Part shown: in pieces, positions 49,751 through 60,800 of the stretch
How the letters are laid out: every line of letters begins with the position of its first letter
Position numbering within the stretch: position 1 is the first letter of the stretch
The notes under the pieces: generated by a model
What the model was told of the DNA's origin: nothing
What the model saw: only the letters and a program-made list of their open reading frames with translations
Database searches by the model: none
Position numbers and translations under genes: made by a program
Origin: Clostridiales bacterium
Lineage (GTDB): Bacteria > Bacillota > Clostridia > Peptostreptococcales > Anaerovoracaceae
NCBI GenBank assembly: GCA_015058215.1
Contig: SVCU01000002.1
Span: forward strand, 111,501-175,500
Direction of reading: 5' to 3'
Length of the DNA: 64,000 bases

Positions 49751-51142
49751 TTAGCGGCGGCGGTCCTTTTCCAGGATCAGTTCGGCCACTTTGTAGATGT
49801 CGCCGGCACCCATGGTGATCACCAGATCTCCGGGCTCGGAATTGTTGAGCACGAAATTGGCGATTTCGTCGAAGTCTGCGAAGTAGTAGACTTCCTTGCC
49901 GGGGTGGGTGCTCTTGATCTCGGCGGCCAGCTCCTTGGAGGTGATCTTGTAGATGTTCTTTTCGCGGGCGGCGTAGATATCGGCCAGGATCAGCTTATCC
50001 GCACCGTCGAAGGCCTGGGCGAAATCCTTGAACAGGGCCAGAGTTCGGGTATAGGTGTGGGGCTGGAAAATGCACCACAGATTCTTGTGGGGGATGTTGG
50101 CGGCAGCGGCCAGAGTGGCCTTGATCTCCGTGGGATGGTGACCGTAGTCGTCCACCACGCGCACATCGCTGCCGGTAACGCCGATGACATCGAAGCGGCG
50201 CTGGGTGCCGGTGTAGCCTTCCAGAGTGGAGGTGATCACATCCACGGAAACGCCCAGGGTGCGGGCGCAGGCTGCGGCGGCCAGAGCGTTGGCGATGTTG
50301 TGCTCACCGGGAACGGAGAGCTGCAGGTGACAGAGCACCTGACCGCGGAAGCAGAGGTCGAAAGCGGGCATGCCCAGAGAATTGAACTGGATGTTGTCCG
50401 CATAGTAATCGCACTTGTCGTTGAAGCCGAAGGTGAGCACGCGGCAGGAGAGGTTCTCCACGATACGGCTGACGAAGGGGTTGGCCGCATAAGCGATCAC
50501 CAGACCGTCTTCAGGAACCAGATGGGCGAAGGTATCAAAGGAACGGACGATGTGGTCGATATCCTTGAAATAGTCCAGATGGTCGGAATCGATGTTCAGG
50601 ATGATCTCGGTGCGGGGACGCAGGGACAGGAAGCTGTCCATGTATTCGCAGGCTTCGGTGATGAAGTAGTCGTGGCCGCCCACCTTTACATTGCCGTCGA
50701 TCTCGGCCAGGTTGCCGCCGACCAGGATGGTGGGGTCAAGCTGGGCGTGCTCCAGCAGCAGGGAGATCATGGATGTGGTGGTGGTTTTGCCGTGGGTGCC
50801 GGAAACGGCGATGCTTTCCTTGCATTCTGCCATGAGAACGCCCAGGGCCTGGGCGCGGGACACGGTTTCGATGCCCTGCTCCTCTGCGTACTTGCGCTCG
50901 GGGTTTTCCGGAGAAATGGCGGCGGAATAGATGACCAGATCCGCATCCCCTACCTGGGAGGCTTCGTGGCCGATATAAACTGCAGCACCGGCATCGCGCA
51001 GCTTCTGGGCGATCTCGCTGTCCTTCATATCGGACCCGGAGACGCGGTGGCCGCGGGCCAGAAGGATCTCTGCGATGGCGGAAAGACCGATACCGCCGAT
51101 ACCGATGCAGTGAATATGCTGATAAGCAGAAAGTGTTTTCAT
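49751..51142 (-). CDS. murC: UDP-N-acetylmuramate--L-alanine ligase
   Basis: 463 residues. N-terminal HCIGIGGIGLSAIAEILLARG, ATP-binding SGTHGKTTTTSMIS, and central TEACEYMDSFLSL, NIDSDHLDYF, VVDDYGHHPTEIKATL and FQPHTYTRT. It adds L-Ala to UDP-MurNAc in cytoplasmic peptidoglycan synthesis. It stands alone rather than in a dcw cluster, which is common in Bacillota. AGGAAGC precedes the ATG. Confidence 0.97.
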   Translation of the reverse strand: MKTLSAYQHIHCIGIGGIGLSAIAEILLARGHRVSGSDMKDSEIAQKLRDAGAAVYIGHEASQVGDADLVIYSAAISPENPERKYAEEQGIETVSRAQALGVLMAECKESIAVSGTHGKTTTTSMISLLLEHAQLDPTILVGGNLAEIDGNVKVGGHDYFITEACEYMDSFLSLRPRTEIILNIDSDHLDYFKDIDHIVRSFDTFAHLVPEDGLVIAYAANPFVSRIVENLSCRVLTFGFNDKCDYYADNIQFNSLGMPAFDLCFRGQVLCHLQLSVPGEHNIANALAAAACARTLGVSVDVITSTLEGYTGTQRRFDVIGVTGSDVRVVDDYGHHPTEIKATLAAAANIPHKNLWCIFQPHTYTRTLALFKDFAQAFDGADKLILADIYAAREKNIYKITSKELAAEIKSTHPGKEVYYFADFDEIANFVLNNSEPGDLVITMGAGDIYKVAELILEKDRRR

Positions 51143-51485
51143 TTGCTTCCTCCATAGATGCTTAGTCTGAAAGGATTATACCATAAACCTTGCTGTTTTA
51201 GTATAGGATTTCCCTGTTTTTCCGCGAAAATGGGAAAAGTGGGCTGAAATTTTCATAGGGGGTTGCATTTTTTGACATAGCAGCAATAATTGTATAGTCT
51301 TGAAAAATGGCTGAATTTCAACGTTTTTTGACGAAAAAAACGCATCTCATCCAAAAAATTCCTTTTGAATTCAAAAAGATATTGCACAATGAATTAAAAA
51401 AATGTAAACTGTTATTGGCTTATAATATTTAGCACCTAAGTTCATCACGAAAATACTTTCTAAAGGAAAGGATGGTACGAATTCC
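51143..51485. other. AT-rich divergent intergenic region between murC and spoVG
   Basis: About 340 bases with no gene. The minus strand carries the extended -10 of murC. The plus strand has TTTGACATAGC...TATAGT near 51273-51298 with a short spacer and a TATAAT at 51421-51426 without a good -35, either of which may serve spoVG. A sigma-H type site typical of spoVG was not clear. Confidence 0.6.
51175..51183 (-). promoter_or_regulatory. Extended -10 promoter of murC
   Basis: Minus strand TGG-TATAAT, about 35 bases before the murC start, without a strong -35. Confidence 0.65.
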
Positions 51486-51764
51486 ATGCAGATCACAGAC
51501 GTACGAATTCGCAAAATCAATGATGAAGGGAAGATGAAGGCCTCTGTATCCGTGGCGTTTGACGACGAATTCGTTGTTCATGACATCAAGATCATCGAAG
51601 GCCAGAACGGACTTTTTATCGCAATGCCCAGCCGTAAGATGGGCGGGGGAGATTTCCGCGATGTAGCACACCCTCTGACCTCTGAGGCAAGAAATCGAAT
51701 CAAAGATGCGATTTTCGAGGTTTACGAAAAGATGCTGGCAGAAGAAGCTTCTGCAGAGGCATAG
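51486..51764 (+). CDS. spoVG: SpoVG-family regulator
   Basis: 92 residues. [51 protein letters not shown] is the hallmark of SpoVG, a small nucleic-acid-binding regulator of septation, sporulation and virulence genes. Its presence does not prove sporulation. AAAGGAAAGGA precedes the ATG. prs, pth and mfd follow, a conserved order in Bacillota though glmU is absent between spoVG and prs. Confidence 0.95.
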   Translation: MQITDVRIRKINDEGKMKASVSVAFDDEFVVHDIKIIEGQNGLFIAMPSRKMGGGDFRDVAHPLTSEARNRIKDAIFEVYEKMLAEEASAEA

Positions 51765-51775
51765 CTTTTCGAAAG

Positions 51776-51807
51776 AAAAAAGGCTTGAAAAAGCCTTTCT
51801 TTTTTTG
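51776..51807 (+). terminator. Terminator after spoVG
   Basis: AAAGGCTT-GAAA-AAGCCTTT followed by CTTTTTTT. Confidence 0.88.
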
Positions 51808-51847
51808 TGCTTTTTTCATTTTGCCACTTCCCACGCTTCAAAGGGGA

Positions 51848-51856
51848 TGGTATACT
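51848..51856 (+). promoter_or_regulatory. Extended -10 promoter of prs
   Basis: TGG-TATACT with no strong -35 at 17 bases. The resulting leader is about 130 bases and holds a small hairpin CCTTC...GAAGG; no known riboswitch was recognised. Confidence 0.6.
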
Positions 51857-51995
51857 GGTACCGTACCTAACTATGCATCCCGGTGCCCCGGAGGGCCTTC
51901 GCTTCGGTGAAGGAAAGGCAGCAGCGGGCGATGCAGAAACAGAACTACTACCATACGCAATCGACGAGCTACGGCAGCGTCTAAAGGAGGAAAAC

Positions 51996-52946
51996 ATGAA
52001 AAACGGAGTCTTCACGGATTTCAAAGTGTTTGCGGGGAATTCCAACCCGGAACTGGCAGAAGAAATTGCAGCCATTATGGGCAAGCCCCTGGGGAAATCC
52101 ACGGTGACAAAGTTCAGCGACGGTGAAATTTCCGTCAGCCTGTGGGAAACGGTACGCGGTTACGACGTCTATGTTGTACAGTCCACCTGTGATCCCGTAA
52201 ACGACAATCTGATGGAACTGCTCATCATGATCGACGCCATGCGCAGAGCTTCTGCCGGCAGAATCAACGCAGTGATTCCCTATTATGGCTATGCACGCCA
52301 GGACCGCAAGGCAAAGGCCAGAGACCCCATCACTGCAAAGCTGGTGGCCAATATGCTGGTAGCCGCAGGCGCAGACAGAGTCATCTCCATGGACCTGCAC
52401 GCCGCTCAGATCCAGGGCTATTTCGATATCCCCGTAGACCATCTGCACGGTATGCCCATCCTGACCAAGTATTTCCGCAGCAGAAACATTGAAGATCTGG
52501 TGGTCGTTTCCCCCGACCACGGCAGCGTGACCAGAGCCCGCAGCATGGCACAGCCTCTGGATGCTCCCATTGCGATTGTAGATAAGAGAAGACCCAAGGC
52601 CAACGTGTCCGAAGTAATGAACATCATCGGCGACATCGAAGGCAAGAACGTACTGCTGGTTGACGACCTGATCGACACCGCCGGCACCATCTGCAACGCC
52701 GCCAACGCTCTGAAGGAAAGAGGTGCAAAGGAAGTTTACGCCTGCTGCACCCACGGCGTTCTGTCCGGCCCCGCTATGGAACGGATCGAAAAGTCCGCCA
52801 TCAGCGAACTGATCGTGCTGAACACCATTCCCATTCCGGAAGAAAAGCAGATCGGCAAGATGAAGATCCTGTCCGTTGCTCCTCTGTTCGCAGAAGCAAT
52901 GCTGAGAATCTTCTCCAACGATCCCATCAGCAGACTGTACGTATAG
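51996..52946 (+). CDS. prs: Ribose-phosphate pyrophosphokinase
   Basis: 316 residues, the normal length. [69 protein letters not shown], the flexible region after [11 protein letters not shown], and the PRPP loop [18 protein letters not shown]. It makes PRPP for nucleotides, His and Trp. ATG 51996 follows AAAGGAGG; the frame stays open upstream to the promoter but has no ribosome binding site. Confidence 0.97.
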   Translation: MKNGVFTDFKVFAGNSNPELAEEIAAIMGKPLGKSTVTKFSDGEISVSLWETVRGYDVYVVQSTCDPVNDNLMELLIMIDAMRRASAGRINAVIPYYGYARQDRKAKARDPITAKLVANMLVAAGADRVISMDLHAAQIQGYFDIPVDHLHGMPILTKYFRSRNIEDLVVVSPDHGSVTRARSMAQPLDAPIAIVDKRRPKANVSEVMNIIGDIEGKNVLLVDDLIDTAGTICNAANALKERGAKEVYACCTHGVLSGPAMERIEKSAISELIVLNTIPIPEEKQIGKMKILSVAPLFAEAMLRIFSNDPISRLYV

Positions 52947-52954
52947 GAGAATTT

Positions 52955-53563
52955 ATGTATATCATCGCGGGACTGGGCAATCCGGGTCGTGAGTACGAGA
53001 ACACAAAACACAATATCGGCTTCATTACCCTGGATCACCTTGCCGAAGAACACGGCATCCGTATACAGAAGATAAAGCATAAGGCCTTGGTCGGAGAAGG
53101 ATACTTCTCCGGCCAAAAGGTTTTATTGGTGAAACCGCAGACCTACATGAACCTTTCCGGAGAATCCCTCCGGGAGATCATGAGCTTTTACAAGGTGCCT
53201 GTGGAGAACCTGATCGTGGTCTACGACGACATCGACCTGCCCATGGGCGGTCTGCGCATCCGTGCAAACGGCAGCGCCGGCACCCACAACGGCATGCGGT
53301 CCATCGTGGCCAATCTGAAGAGCGAAGGCTTCCCCAGAGTGCGGGTGGGCATCGGCGGTGGAGACACCCACGGTGATCTGGCCGGCTACGTTCTGGGCGG
53401 CTTCAGCAAAGAGCAGAAAGAGCTCATGGAAGAGGCCGTGAAAAAGGCCGCCGCCGCCGTCACCTGTATGGTGACCCAGGGGGTGGATAAAGCCATGAAT
53501 CGCTACAATGTAAAGGCTAAAACCGCCAAAAAGAAGAAAGAGGCCGAGGAGGTCAATGAGTAA
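52955..53563 (+). CDS. pth: Peptidyl-tRNA hydrolase
   Basis: 202 residues. AGLGNPGREYENTKHNIGF with the catalytic His20, KPQTYMNLSGESL, VVYDDIDLPMGGLRIRANGSAGTHNGM. It frees tRNA from dropped-off peptides. A Lys/Glu-rich tail (VKAKTAKKKKEAEEVNE) extends it by about 15 residues. Starts 8 bases after prs and overlaps mfd by 8 bases. Confidence 0.96.
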   Translation: MYIIAGLGNPGREYENTKHNIGFITLDHLAEEHGIRIQKIKHKALVGEGYFSGQKVLLVKPQTYMNLSGESLREIMSFYKVPVENLIVVYDDIDLPMGGLRIRANGSAGTHNGMRSIVANLKSEGFPRVRVGIGGGDTHGDLAGYVLGGFSKEQKELMEEAVKKAAAAVTCMVTQGVDKAMNRYNVKAKTAKKKKEAEEVNE

Positions 53564-56500
53564 AGGGCTCCGGGGGGGATTCCCCGAACTGCGCCGGCTG
53601 GCAGAACGCCAGACCGGAATCTGCAGCATAACCGGAATATCGGAAAGCAGAGCTTCCGCATCTGCCGCTATCCTGCTGGAGGGGCGTAAAGGACCGCAGT
53701 TGATCCTGACGCCTTCTGCCGGACGGGCTGCTCGGCTTGCGGAAGATCTTCCATTTTTTGCGTCCCAGCGCATCTACACCGTACCGGAGGATGAGGGGCG
53801 CTTTTTGCGTTTCGATGCCAAATCCCACCAGCAGCTGGAAGCCCGGACGGCGGCTCTCACCGCCATCTGCCGGGGAGAAGACTGCATCGTCATTGCCTCG
53901 GCCGCCGCTGCCCTGAAGCATCTGCCGAAAAAAGAAGTGTTCACCAGGGAAGTGGTACGCTTTGCTCCCGGGGATATCGCTGACCTGGAAGAGGTGAAGC
54001 GGAAGCTTTCCGCCATGGGCTACGAGCGTGTGCCCGGCATCGTGGAAGCCAAGGGCCAGTTCAGCTTCCGCGGCGATATTCTGGACATTTTCCCCATGGC
54101 CCAGAAGGAACCCCGCCGCATCGAGTTCTTCGATGACGAAGTGGATTCCGTCCGCATTTTCGACCCCGAGACCCAGCGTTCCCTGCGGGCTCTGGATTTC
54201 GTTGAGATCTACCCGGCGCAGCTGGTGCTGCTGTCGGACGAAGAAAAGCAGGCGGCGACAGCGGAAATCGCCGCATCTTATGATGCCTTCGCGGCCAAAG
54301 TGCCCGGGGACGCGCAGAATACCCTGCAGGAACGGAAACAGCAGATCCTGGAATGTCTGGAAAGCGGCGTCAACCTGCAGTTTCTGGAGCAGTATCTGCC
54401 CCGCATTCTGAAGGAAACCTCCTTCCTGTGGGACTATCTGCCCGCAGAAAGCGCGGTGATCCTGGAGGATCCGGACCGCACCCGCGAGGTGCTGGAATTC
54501 GCCGAGGGCGAGCGCCAGGAGGACTTTAAGGTCCGGCTGGAACGGGGCCAGTGTGTGCCGCAGGATTATAACAACATGGCCGGCAGCGCGGAGTTTGCCG
54601 CCCTGTATCGCCGCGGGAACCCTCTGTTCCTGCTGCTGCCCTTCCCCAAGCAGATCCGGGAAGCGGACCGCCTGGAAGGGTTTCTGAACATCCAGTCCAA
54701 GCAGGCTCCCGTGTTCAACGGCCGCATGGACCTTCTGGAAGCGGAGCTGAAGCGCTACGCCAAGCAGGGGTACAAGATCACTCTGGTCTGCGGCACCTAT
54801 GACCGAAAAGAAAACCTGAACCACTTCCTGGAGACCGCCGGTCTGCGGGGCAAGGTGGAGACCGAGGAGGGCATGCTGTCCTCCGGTATGGAATTTCCGG
54901 AAGAAAAACTGCTGATCCTGAGCGACCGGGATATTTTCAGCAACATCAAATACAACCGCAAGAAAAAAACGGGCAAGCGCAGCAAGCCCATCAAAGCCTT
55001 TACCGACATCCAGAAGGGCGATTACGTGGTTCACGAAAACCACGGCATCGGCAAGTTCCTGGGGGTAGAGCCTCTGACGGTGCAGGGCGTCCGCAAGGAT
55101 TACCTGAAGATCGCCTACGCAGGGGAAGACTACCTGTACGTGCCCGTGGAGCAGATGGACATCGTCCAGAAGTACGTGGGTGCCGACGTGGGTGCTCCCA
55201 AGGTCAGCCGTCTGGCCGGCGGCGAGTGGAAGAAGACCAAAGCCAAGGCCAAGGCCGCCATCGAAGAGATGACCAAAGAACTTCTGGAACTTTCCGCAGC
55301 CCGGCAGATGGAACCCGGCTATGCCTTTGCGGCAGACAGCCCCTGGCAGCGGGATTTTGAGGACCGGTTCCCCTTCGAGGAAACCTCCGACCAGCTGCGC
55401 AGCGTAAAAGAGATCAAGAAGGATATGGAACGGCCTGTGGCCATGGAACGTCTGCTGTGCGGCGACGTGGGCTACGGCAAGACCGAGGTGGCGGCCCGCG
55501 CCATTTTCAAGTGCATCAACGACGGCAAGCAGGCCGCCGTGCTGGTGCCCACCACCATCCTGGCAAATCAGCATTACAATACCTTCAAAAATAGATTGGA
55601 AGGCTTCCCCTTCAACGTGGATGTGCTCTGCCGCTTCCGCAGCGACAAAGAGCAGGAAGCCACCCTGGAAAAAGTAAAACGGGGCTCCGTGGACGTGCTG
55701 GTGGGCACCCACCGCATGCTGTCCAAGGATGTGATGTTCAAGAACCTGGGGCTGCTGGTCATCGACGAAGAGCAGCGCTTCGGGGTGCAGCACAAGGAAG
55801 CCATCAAGATGCTGCGGAAAAACATCGACGTTCTGACCCTGTCCGCAACCCCCATCCCCCGGACGCTTCATATGTCCCTGGTGGGCATCCGCGACATGAG
55901 CCTTCTGGAAGAGCCCCCTGAAGAACGGTATCCCGTGCAGACCTACGTGCTGGAACAGGACAACGAACTGCTGCGGGAGGCGGTGCGGCGGGAGCTGGAC
56001 CGTCAGGGTCAGGTGTATGTGGTCTACAACCGGGTAAAAGGGATCCAAAAGATCGCGGGCCTGATCAAAGAACTGGTGCCGGAGGCGGAGCCCGTGGTGG
56101 CCCACGGCCAGATGGCGGAAGGCGCTCTGGAAGACGTGATGCAGGAATTCATCGACGGCAAGTACAACGTGCTGGTGGCCACCACCATCATCGAGTCCGG
56201 TCTGGATATCCCCAACGTCAACACCATGATCGTGCTGGATGCGGACCGGTTCGGCCTGTCCCAGCTGTACCAGCTGCGGGGCCGGGTGGGCCGTTCCAAC
56301 CGCATGGCCTACGCCTATCTGATGTATCAGAAAGACAAAACCCTCAGCGAGGTGGCGGAGAAACGGCTCCGTGCCATCCGTGAGTTCACCGAATTCGGCT
56401 CCGGCTTCCGCATCGCCATGCGGGATCTGGAGATCCGCGGGGCCGGGAATCTTCTGGGCTCCGAGCAGCACGGCCACATGATGATGATCGGCTACGAGCT

Positions 56501-57011
56501 CTACTGCAAGCTGGTGGAGGATGCGGTGAAGCGGCTTTCCGCCGGCGCCGAAGAAGGCCCCGCACCGGAAACGCCCGAAGTTTCCATCGAACTGGATGTA
56601 CCGGCCTACATTCCCGGCACCTACATCGAAGACGAACTGATGCGTCTTTCCGCATACAAGAAGATCGCGGAAGTGCAGACGGAAGAAGACCAGTCGGAAG
56701 TGATCGACGAGCTTCTGGACCGCTTCGGCGAGCCGCCCAAGGCCACGCTGGACCTGATCAGCATCGCCCGCATCAAGGCCATGGCCCAGAAATGCGGCAT
56801 CACCCGGGTGCACAGAAGCGCCACCCACCTGGTGTTCGAGTTTGCGGGCCGGAACGGCCTGACGCCGGATAAGATCGCCGATCTTCTGGAACTGTACGGG
56901 ATGCGGCTTCTGATCCACGGCGGTGTAATGCCCTTCCTGAAGGTTTCCATGACCAAGGGCACCGGCTCTGTGGAAGAAGCCCTGCAGGTGCTGAGCAAAT
57001 TGACGAACTAA
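53556..57011 (+). CDS. mfd: Transcription-repair coupling factor Mfd
   Basis: 1151 residues. UvrB-homology region first (about 1-400), then the CarD-like RNA polymerase interaction domain (QKGDYVVHENHGIGKFLGVEPL, about 485-545), SF2 helicase core with Walker A CGDVGYGKTEVA (about 634-645), DEEQRFGVQH, LSATPIPRTLHMSL and the TRG region GSGFRIAMRDLEIRGAGNLLG, then the C-terminal domain. It removes stalled RNA polymerase and recruits UvrA. Complete. It overlaps pth by 8 bases with GGAGG inside pth. Confidence 0.97.
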   Translation: MSKGLRGGFPELRRLAERQTGICSITGISESRASASAAILLEGRKGPQLILTPSAGRAARLAEDLPFFASQRIYTVPEDEGRFLRFDAKSHQQLEARTAALTAICRGEDCIVIASAAAALKHLPKKEVFTREVVRFAPGDIADLEEVKRKLSAMGYERVPGIVEAKGQFSFRGDILDIFPMAQKEPRRIEFFDDEVDSVRIFDPETQRSLRALDFVEIYPAQLVLLSDEEKQAATAEIAASYDAFAAKVPGDAQNTLQERKQQILECLESGVNLQFLEQYLPRILKETSFLWDYLPAESAVILEDPDRTREVLEFAEGERQEDFKVRLERGQCVPQDYNNMAGSAEFAALYRRGNPLFLLLPFPKQIREADRLEGFLNIQSKQAPVFNGRMDLLEAELKRYAKQGYKITLVCGTYDRKENLNHFLETAGLRGKVETEEGMLSSGMEFPEEKLLILSDRDIFSNIKYNRKKKTGKRSKPIKAFTDIQKGDYVVHENHGIGKFLGVEPLTVQGVRKDYLKIAYAGEDYLYVPVEQMDIVQKYVGADVGAPKVSRLAGGEWKKTKAKAKAAIEEMTKELLELSAARQMEPGYAFAADSPWQRDFEDRFPFEETSDQLRSVKEIKKDMERPVAMERLLCGDVGYGKTEVAARAIFKCINDGKQAAVLVPTTILANQHYNTFKNRLEGFPFNVDVLCRFRSDKEQEATLEKVKRGSVDVLVGTHRMLSKDVMFKNLGLLVIDEEQRFGVQHKEAIKMLRKNIDVLTLSATPIPRTLHMSLVGIRDMSLLEEPPEERYPVQTYVLEQDNELLREAVRRELDRQGQVYVVYNRVKGIQKIAGLIKELVPEAEPVVAHGQMAEGALEDVMQEFIDGKYNVLVATTIIESGLDIPNVNTMIVLDADRFGLSQLYQLRGRVGRSNRMAYAYLMYQKDKTLSEVAEKRLRAIREFTEFGSGFRIAMRDLEIRGAGNLLGSEQHGHMMMIGYELYCKLVEDAVKRLSAGAEEGPAPETPEVSIELDVPAYIPGTYIEDELMRLSAYKKIAEVQTEEDQSEVIDELLDRFGEPPKATLDLISIARIKAMAQKCGITRVHRSATHLVFEFAGRNGLTPDKIADLLELYGMRLLIHGGVMPFLKVSMTKGTGSVEEALQVLSKLTN

Positions 57012-57022
57012 GGAGAATTGCC

Positions 57023-57706
57023 ATGAAACGTGGAATGGCGAAAAATCTCATACTGATCCTTTGCCTGAGCCTTCTGGCCCTGGGCCTGGTTTCCTGCGGG
57101 CCGAAAGACCCTGCATCCCAGGAGCCGCCGGAAACGGTGGTGGCTTCGCTGGACGGCGAGCCCATCTTTTACAAAGACCTGGAAGCTCACGCCTATCTGT
57201 ACTCCTACCTGCAGAACCTGCAGCTGGACACCCTGGACGCGGAAGCCAAAAACTACATTATGGAGATCATGCTGCAGGATCTGGTGTCCATGGAGGCCAT
57301 GAAAAAGACCTTCCGGGGCAGAGAAGGGGAGGTCCTTACTGCAGAGGCTCTGCAGAAGACGGCGGATTTCCTGAAAACCGTCCAAAACGATCCGGAGGAT
57401 GCGGCCTACGTGAAGCAGCACGGCATCACCGAGCAGCAGATCGAAGACTTCTGCAACCGTCAGCATTTCGCCACCGCCTATGTGGCGGAACTGGAAGCGG
57501 GGATCACCGATCTGGATCAGCGCATCGCGGACTATTACGAAAAAAACAAGGACAGCTACAAGGCTGCCGATACCAGCGGCGACGTGGTGCAGCTTTCCCT
57601 GGAACAGGTGAAGAATGCCATCAAGACCATCGTGCTGTCCGAGTACTATAAGGAAGCCATGGAAAAACTGCTGACCGAAACCTACAAAACCGAATACCTG
57701 CTGTAA
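57023..57706 (+). CDS. SurA-like lipoprotein (peptidyl-prolyl isomerase N-terminal domain type)
   Basis: 227 residues. Lipoprotein signal with lipobox LVSC (Cys25), then an acidic/proline linker and a mostly helical SurA_N-type domain (DGEPIFYKDLEAHAYLYSYLQNLQLDTLDAEAKNYIMEIMLQDLVSMEAMKK). It lacks an obvious parvulin catalytic domain, so it is probably a chaperone-like surface lipoprotein. Such a gene after mfd is common in Clostridia (mfd-prsA-like). AAGGAGA precedes the ATG; a terminator follows. Confidence 0.88.
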   Translation: MKRGMAKNLILILCLSLLALGLVSCGPKDPASQEPPETVVASLDGEPIFYKDLEAHAYLYSYLQNLQLDTLDAEAKNYIMEIMLQDLVSMEAMKKTFRGREGEVLTAEALQKTADFLKTVQNDPEDAAYVKQHGITEQQIEDFCNRQHFATAYVAELEAGITDLDQRIADYYEKNKDSYKAADTSGDVVQLSLEQVKNAIKTIVLSEYYKEAMEKLLTETYKTEYLL

Positions 57707-57715
57707 AAAAGAACG

Positions 57716-57762
57716 GGTTCCTGCGGAGAACAGCCTTGCGGCTGCTGCAGGAACCTTTTATA
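57716..57762 (+). terminator. Terminator after the SurA-like gene
   Basis: GGTTCCTGC and GCAGGAACC enclose an inner CAGCC-TTGC-GGCTG hairpin and run into TTTTATA, which is also part of the next promoter. Confidence 0.8.
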
Positions 57763-57764
57763 AT
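57736..57764 (+). promoter_or_regulatory. Promoter of the STAND-TPR gene
   Basis: TTGCGG, 17 bases, TATAAT, embedded in the preceding terminator hairpin. Confidence 0.72.
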
Positions 57765-57802
57765 TGAGGAAAGAATCTTTTTAGCAGCAGACGAGGTCCT
57801 TC

Positions 57803-60800
57803 ATGAAAGTAAGAGAACGAGCAAGAAAAGAAGAATGGAAAGCGGTACGTGTCTTTACGGACCGGGAAACACCGCGAGAAGCCTTTTGGCACCAATACGA
57901 TACGCTGCGCCGGGAACTTCCCTATGTAAAAAATGTGCACGTGCTCTCCTTTTTCGGGATGGGCGGCATGGGAAAGACCCGTCTTTTGGAAAAATTAGAA
58001 GAAGAACTGAAAGAAAAACTGGAAGATCCGGGCTTTGTTCGTTACGACTTCAAGGGAAAAACAGAGCGCCGTGAAGTGCTGCGTGCGCTGAAAACCATGC
58101 TGTACAAAAAGTACAAGTTTCTGTTTCCGGTGTACGAACTGGCGGACTATACCTACAGCAAGAAAATCGGCGAAGACCGTAAAGCGCCGGAAGTGCAGGA
58201 ACTTTCCAAGCAGAACCCCGGCCTGGACCTGACCTTCGATCTTTTGGCAGAGCTGACCAGGGAGCTGGTGCCGGGCATTGGCGTGGCTAAAAAAATCTGG
58301 GACTACGCGGACAAAGGGCAAGCGGCTTTGCGCAACAAACTGAAGCCGTATCAGCTGGAAATGGACCGGATGGATGCCATGACACCGGACGAACTATACG
58401 ATTTCCTGCCGGTTCTGTTTGCGGAAGAACTGAGCCGAAATTTGGAACAGCGCCAGGGCCCCTTGGTGATTTTTCTGGACACCTACGAATGCCTGGTGAA
58501 CGAACTGGGCGGCGAAGGGGAGCCCTTGCAGAACGATCTCTGGCTGCGGGGTGAAGACGGCCTGATTCAGAATACGGCGGGGGTACTGTGGGTCATCGGC
58601 GGCCGGGAAATGCTGAAATGGAAGCTGCTGGACAAAGACTGGGACGATGTTCTGGAAACCCATCTGCTGGAGGAACTGTCCTATAGCGATTGCAATTGGT
58701 TTTTGGAAAAAGCGGGGATCTCCGATGAAACTCTGCGGCAGGAACTCTGCAGAAAAAGCAAAGGAAGTCCCGAGTACCTGGATCTTTGCCTGAAACAATA
58801 CGAGCACATGAAAAACAGCGGAGAAGAAATCACCGCGGATGACTTTGAAGAAACACCGGAAAAACTGGTTGCCCGGCTGGAACATTACATGAAGCCGGAA
58901 CAAAAAGATTTGGTATCTTTGCTGGCCTGCCTGGGCCGCTGGAATGACAGCCTTTTGGTAGAGGCGGCAGAGCGCGCGCTGCTGCAGTTCAGCTTTTCTA
59001 CCTACGAATCCATCAAAGGGTTATCCTTTGTAACGGAAACCGGTGCCGGTGAATATGCGGTTACCCGTCTTGCGGAGAGCGTGTTTGGCAAAAAGTGCCC
59101 GCAGATCCTGAAAGAACGGGCCGCGGCTTTTGGCCTGGAAAAATTCCTGCCGGTGCTGGAAAGCGCAGGCCCGCTGGAACCGCGCTACGAAGAAGCCTTG
59201 CGGTATGCCTTCCGCTTTACTCTGCTGCTGCACGAAGCACGGCCGGAAGGGCTGCAGCAGGCCTATACAGAAACGCTGCAAAAGCCTCTGAGGAAGCTTT
59301 GGGAAGCAGGACGATTCCTGCAGGCGGAAGAGCTGCTGCGCCAGCTGGAAGACTGGACGGCGGTAAAACCGGAAGCGGTATTGCAGGGTGTCCTGAAGAC
59401 GAACCGAAGCTGCGTTTTGCGGGGAAAGGGCGAATTTGCTGCTGCGCTTCATTCTGCGTCTGTGGCTCTGGAATGTCTGGAAGGCTGCATTCCCGAAAAG
59501 CATCCTGCGATGCTGGATGCTCGGGATGCCTACAGTGCGGCTTTGTACGAAAACGAGCAATACGAAAGAGCGCTGGAATGGACCCGGGAAACGGCAAACC
59601 TGCGGTGTGTTGTGAACGGTGAAACTGCAGAAGAAACGCTGCGCACCCGTTCCAATCTGTCGGCCTGCCTGTACAGCCTGGGCAGACAGGCGCTGCAAAA
59701 GAACCACCAGCTGGAAGCGGCGCCGTATTTCGATGAGGCGCTGAAGGAAAATGAACGGGTATTGCAGATCTTGCTGCAGGAAAAGGGCAGCAAAGATCCC
59801 GAAACCCTGCGGGTGCAGGGGAACCGGGTCAACATGCTGCTGGCTGCCGGCCATACTCTGTGGGAAGCCAAAAAACTGGCGGAAGAAACCTATCTCCTGC
59901 GCAAGGATGTTCTGGGGGAAAACCACCCGGAAACCGTCAGCAGCATGGCTACGCTGGCCAATGTGTACATGGAAGAGAGAAACATGGAAGCGGCCATTAC
60001 CCTTTACCGGCGGGCTTATATGGATCGCGTGGAGATTTTGGGCAAAGAACATCTTCTGACTCTGGACAGCCTGGGACGCATGGCCTCTGCGCTGGCGATG
60101 GTGGGCCGGATGGATTCTGCCCTGGCAGGCTGGAGAAAAGTCTACGAAACCTACCGGGAACGCCTGGGTGACCGGGCAGAAAATACCCTGGGGGCAGCTT
60201 ATCGCTATGCGAACCTGCTGTATGAAAGCAACCGGGCAGCAGAGGCGGAAGCTTTGCTGCCGCCCGTAATCGAAAAATGGGAAAAAACCAAGGGAAAGAA
60301 TCATCCCTGGGTACTGTATGCAATGCACCTGCTTTCCCGCTGCATTGCCAAGCAGGAAGGCCGCGAAGAAGAAGTGCTGCAGCTGCGGAAAGAAAGCTTG
60401 CAGCGCCATCTGAAAACCCACAGTCCTTTTGCGGAAAGCAGCCTGAACCTGCAAAAGGCAGTTTGCGAAGTTTTGGTCAGTCTGGGCCGCGGGGAAGAAG
60501 CTGCAGCGGAGCTGGAACAGCTTCTGCAATCCTGCCGCGCGTTCGGGGAAGCGGACCCGGCCGCAGAAGGAGAAATCCTTTGGGCCCTGGCAGAACAGTA
60601 CGAAGAACTGGGCCGCATGGAGGAAGCCATCGCCCGGGGAAAAGAACTGGTGCAGTACGGCAGAACTCATCTGCCCGAAAAACATTCTTTGACCTGGTTC
60701 GCTGTGGACCGGGTGACGGAATGGCTGCATAAGGCCGGCCGCATCGAAGAAGCTCAGGCGCTGGAAGAAGAGCAGTATGCGGTTCTTCATAAACTGGCAG

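Noticed and set aside
53553..56918. A minus-strand open frame of about 1120 codons opposite mfd
   Set aside because: Mfd is complete with all motifs on the plus strand. The antisense frame is low-complexity, rich in His/Gln/Gly/Phe, has no ribosome binding site and arises from the strong G/C third-position bias.
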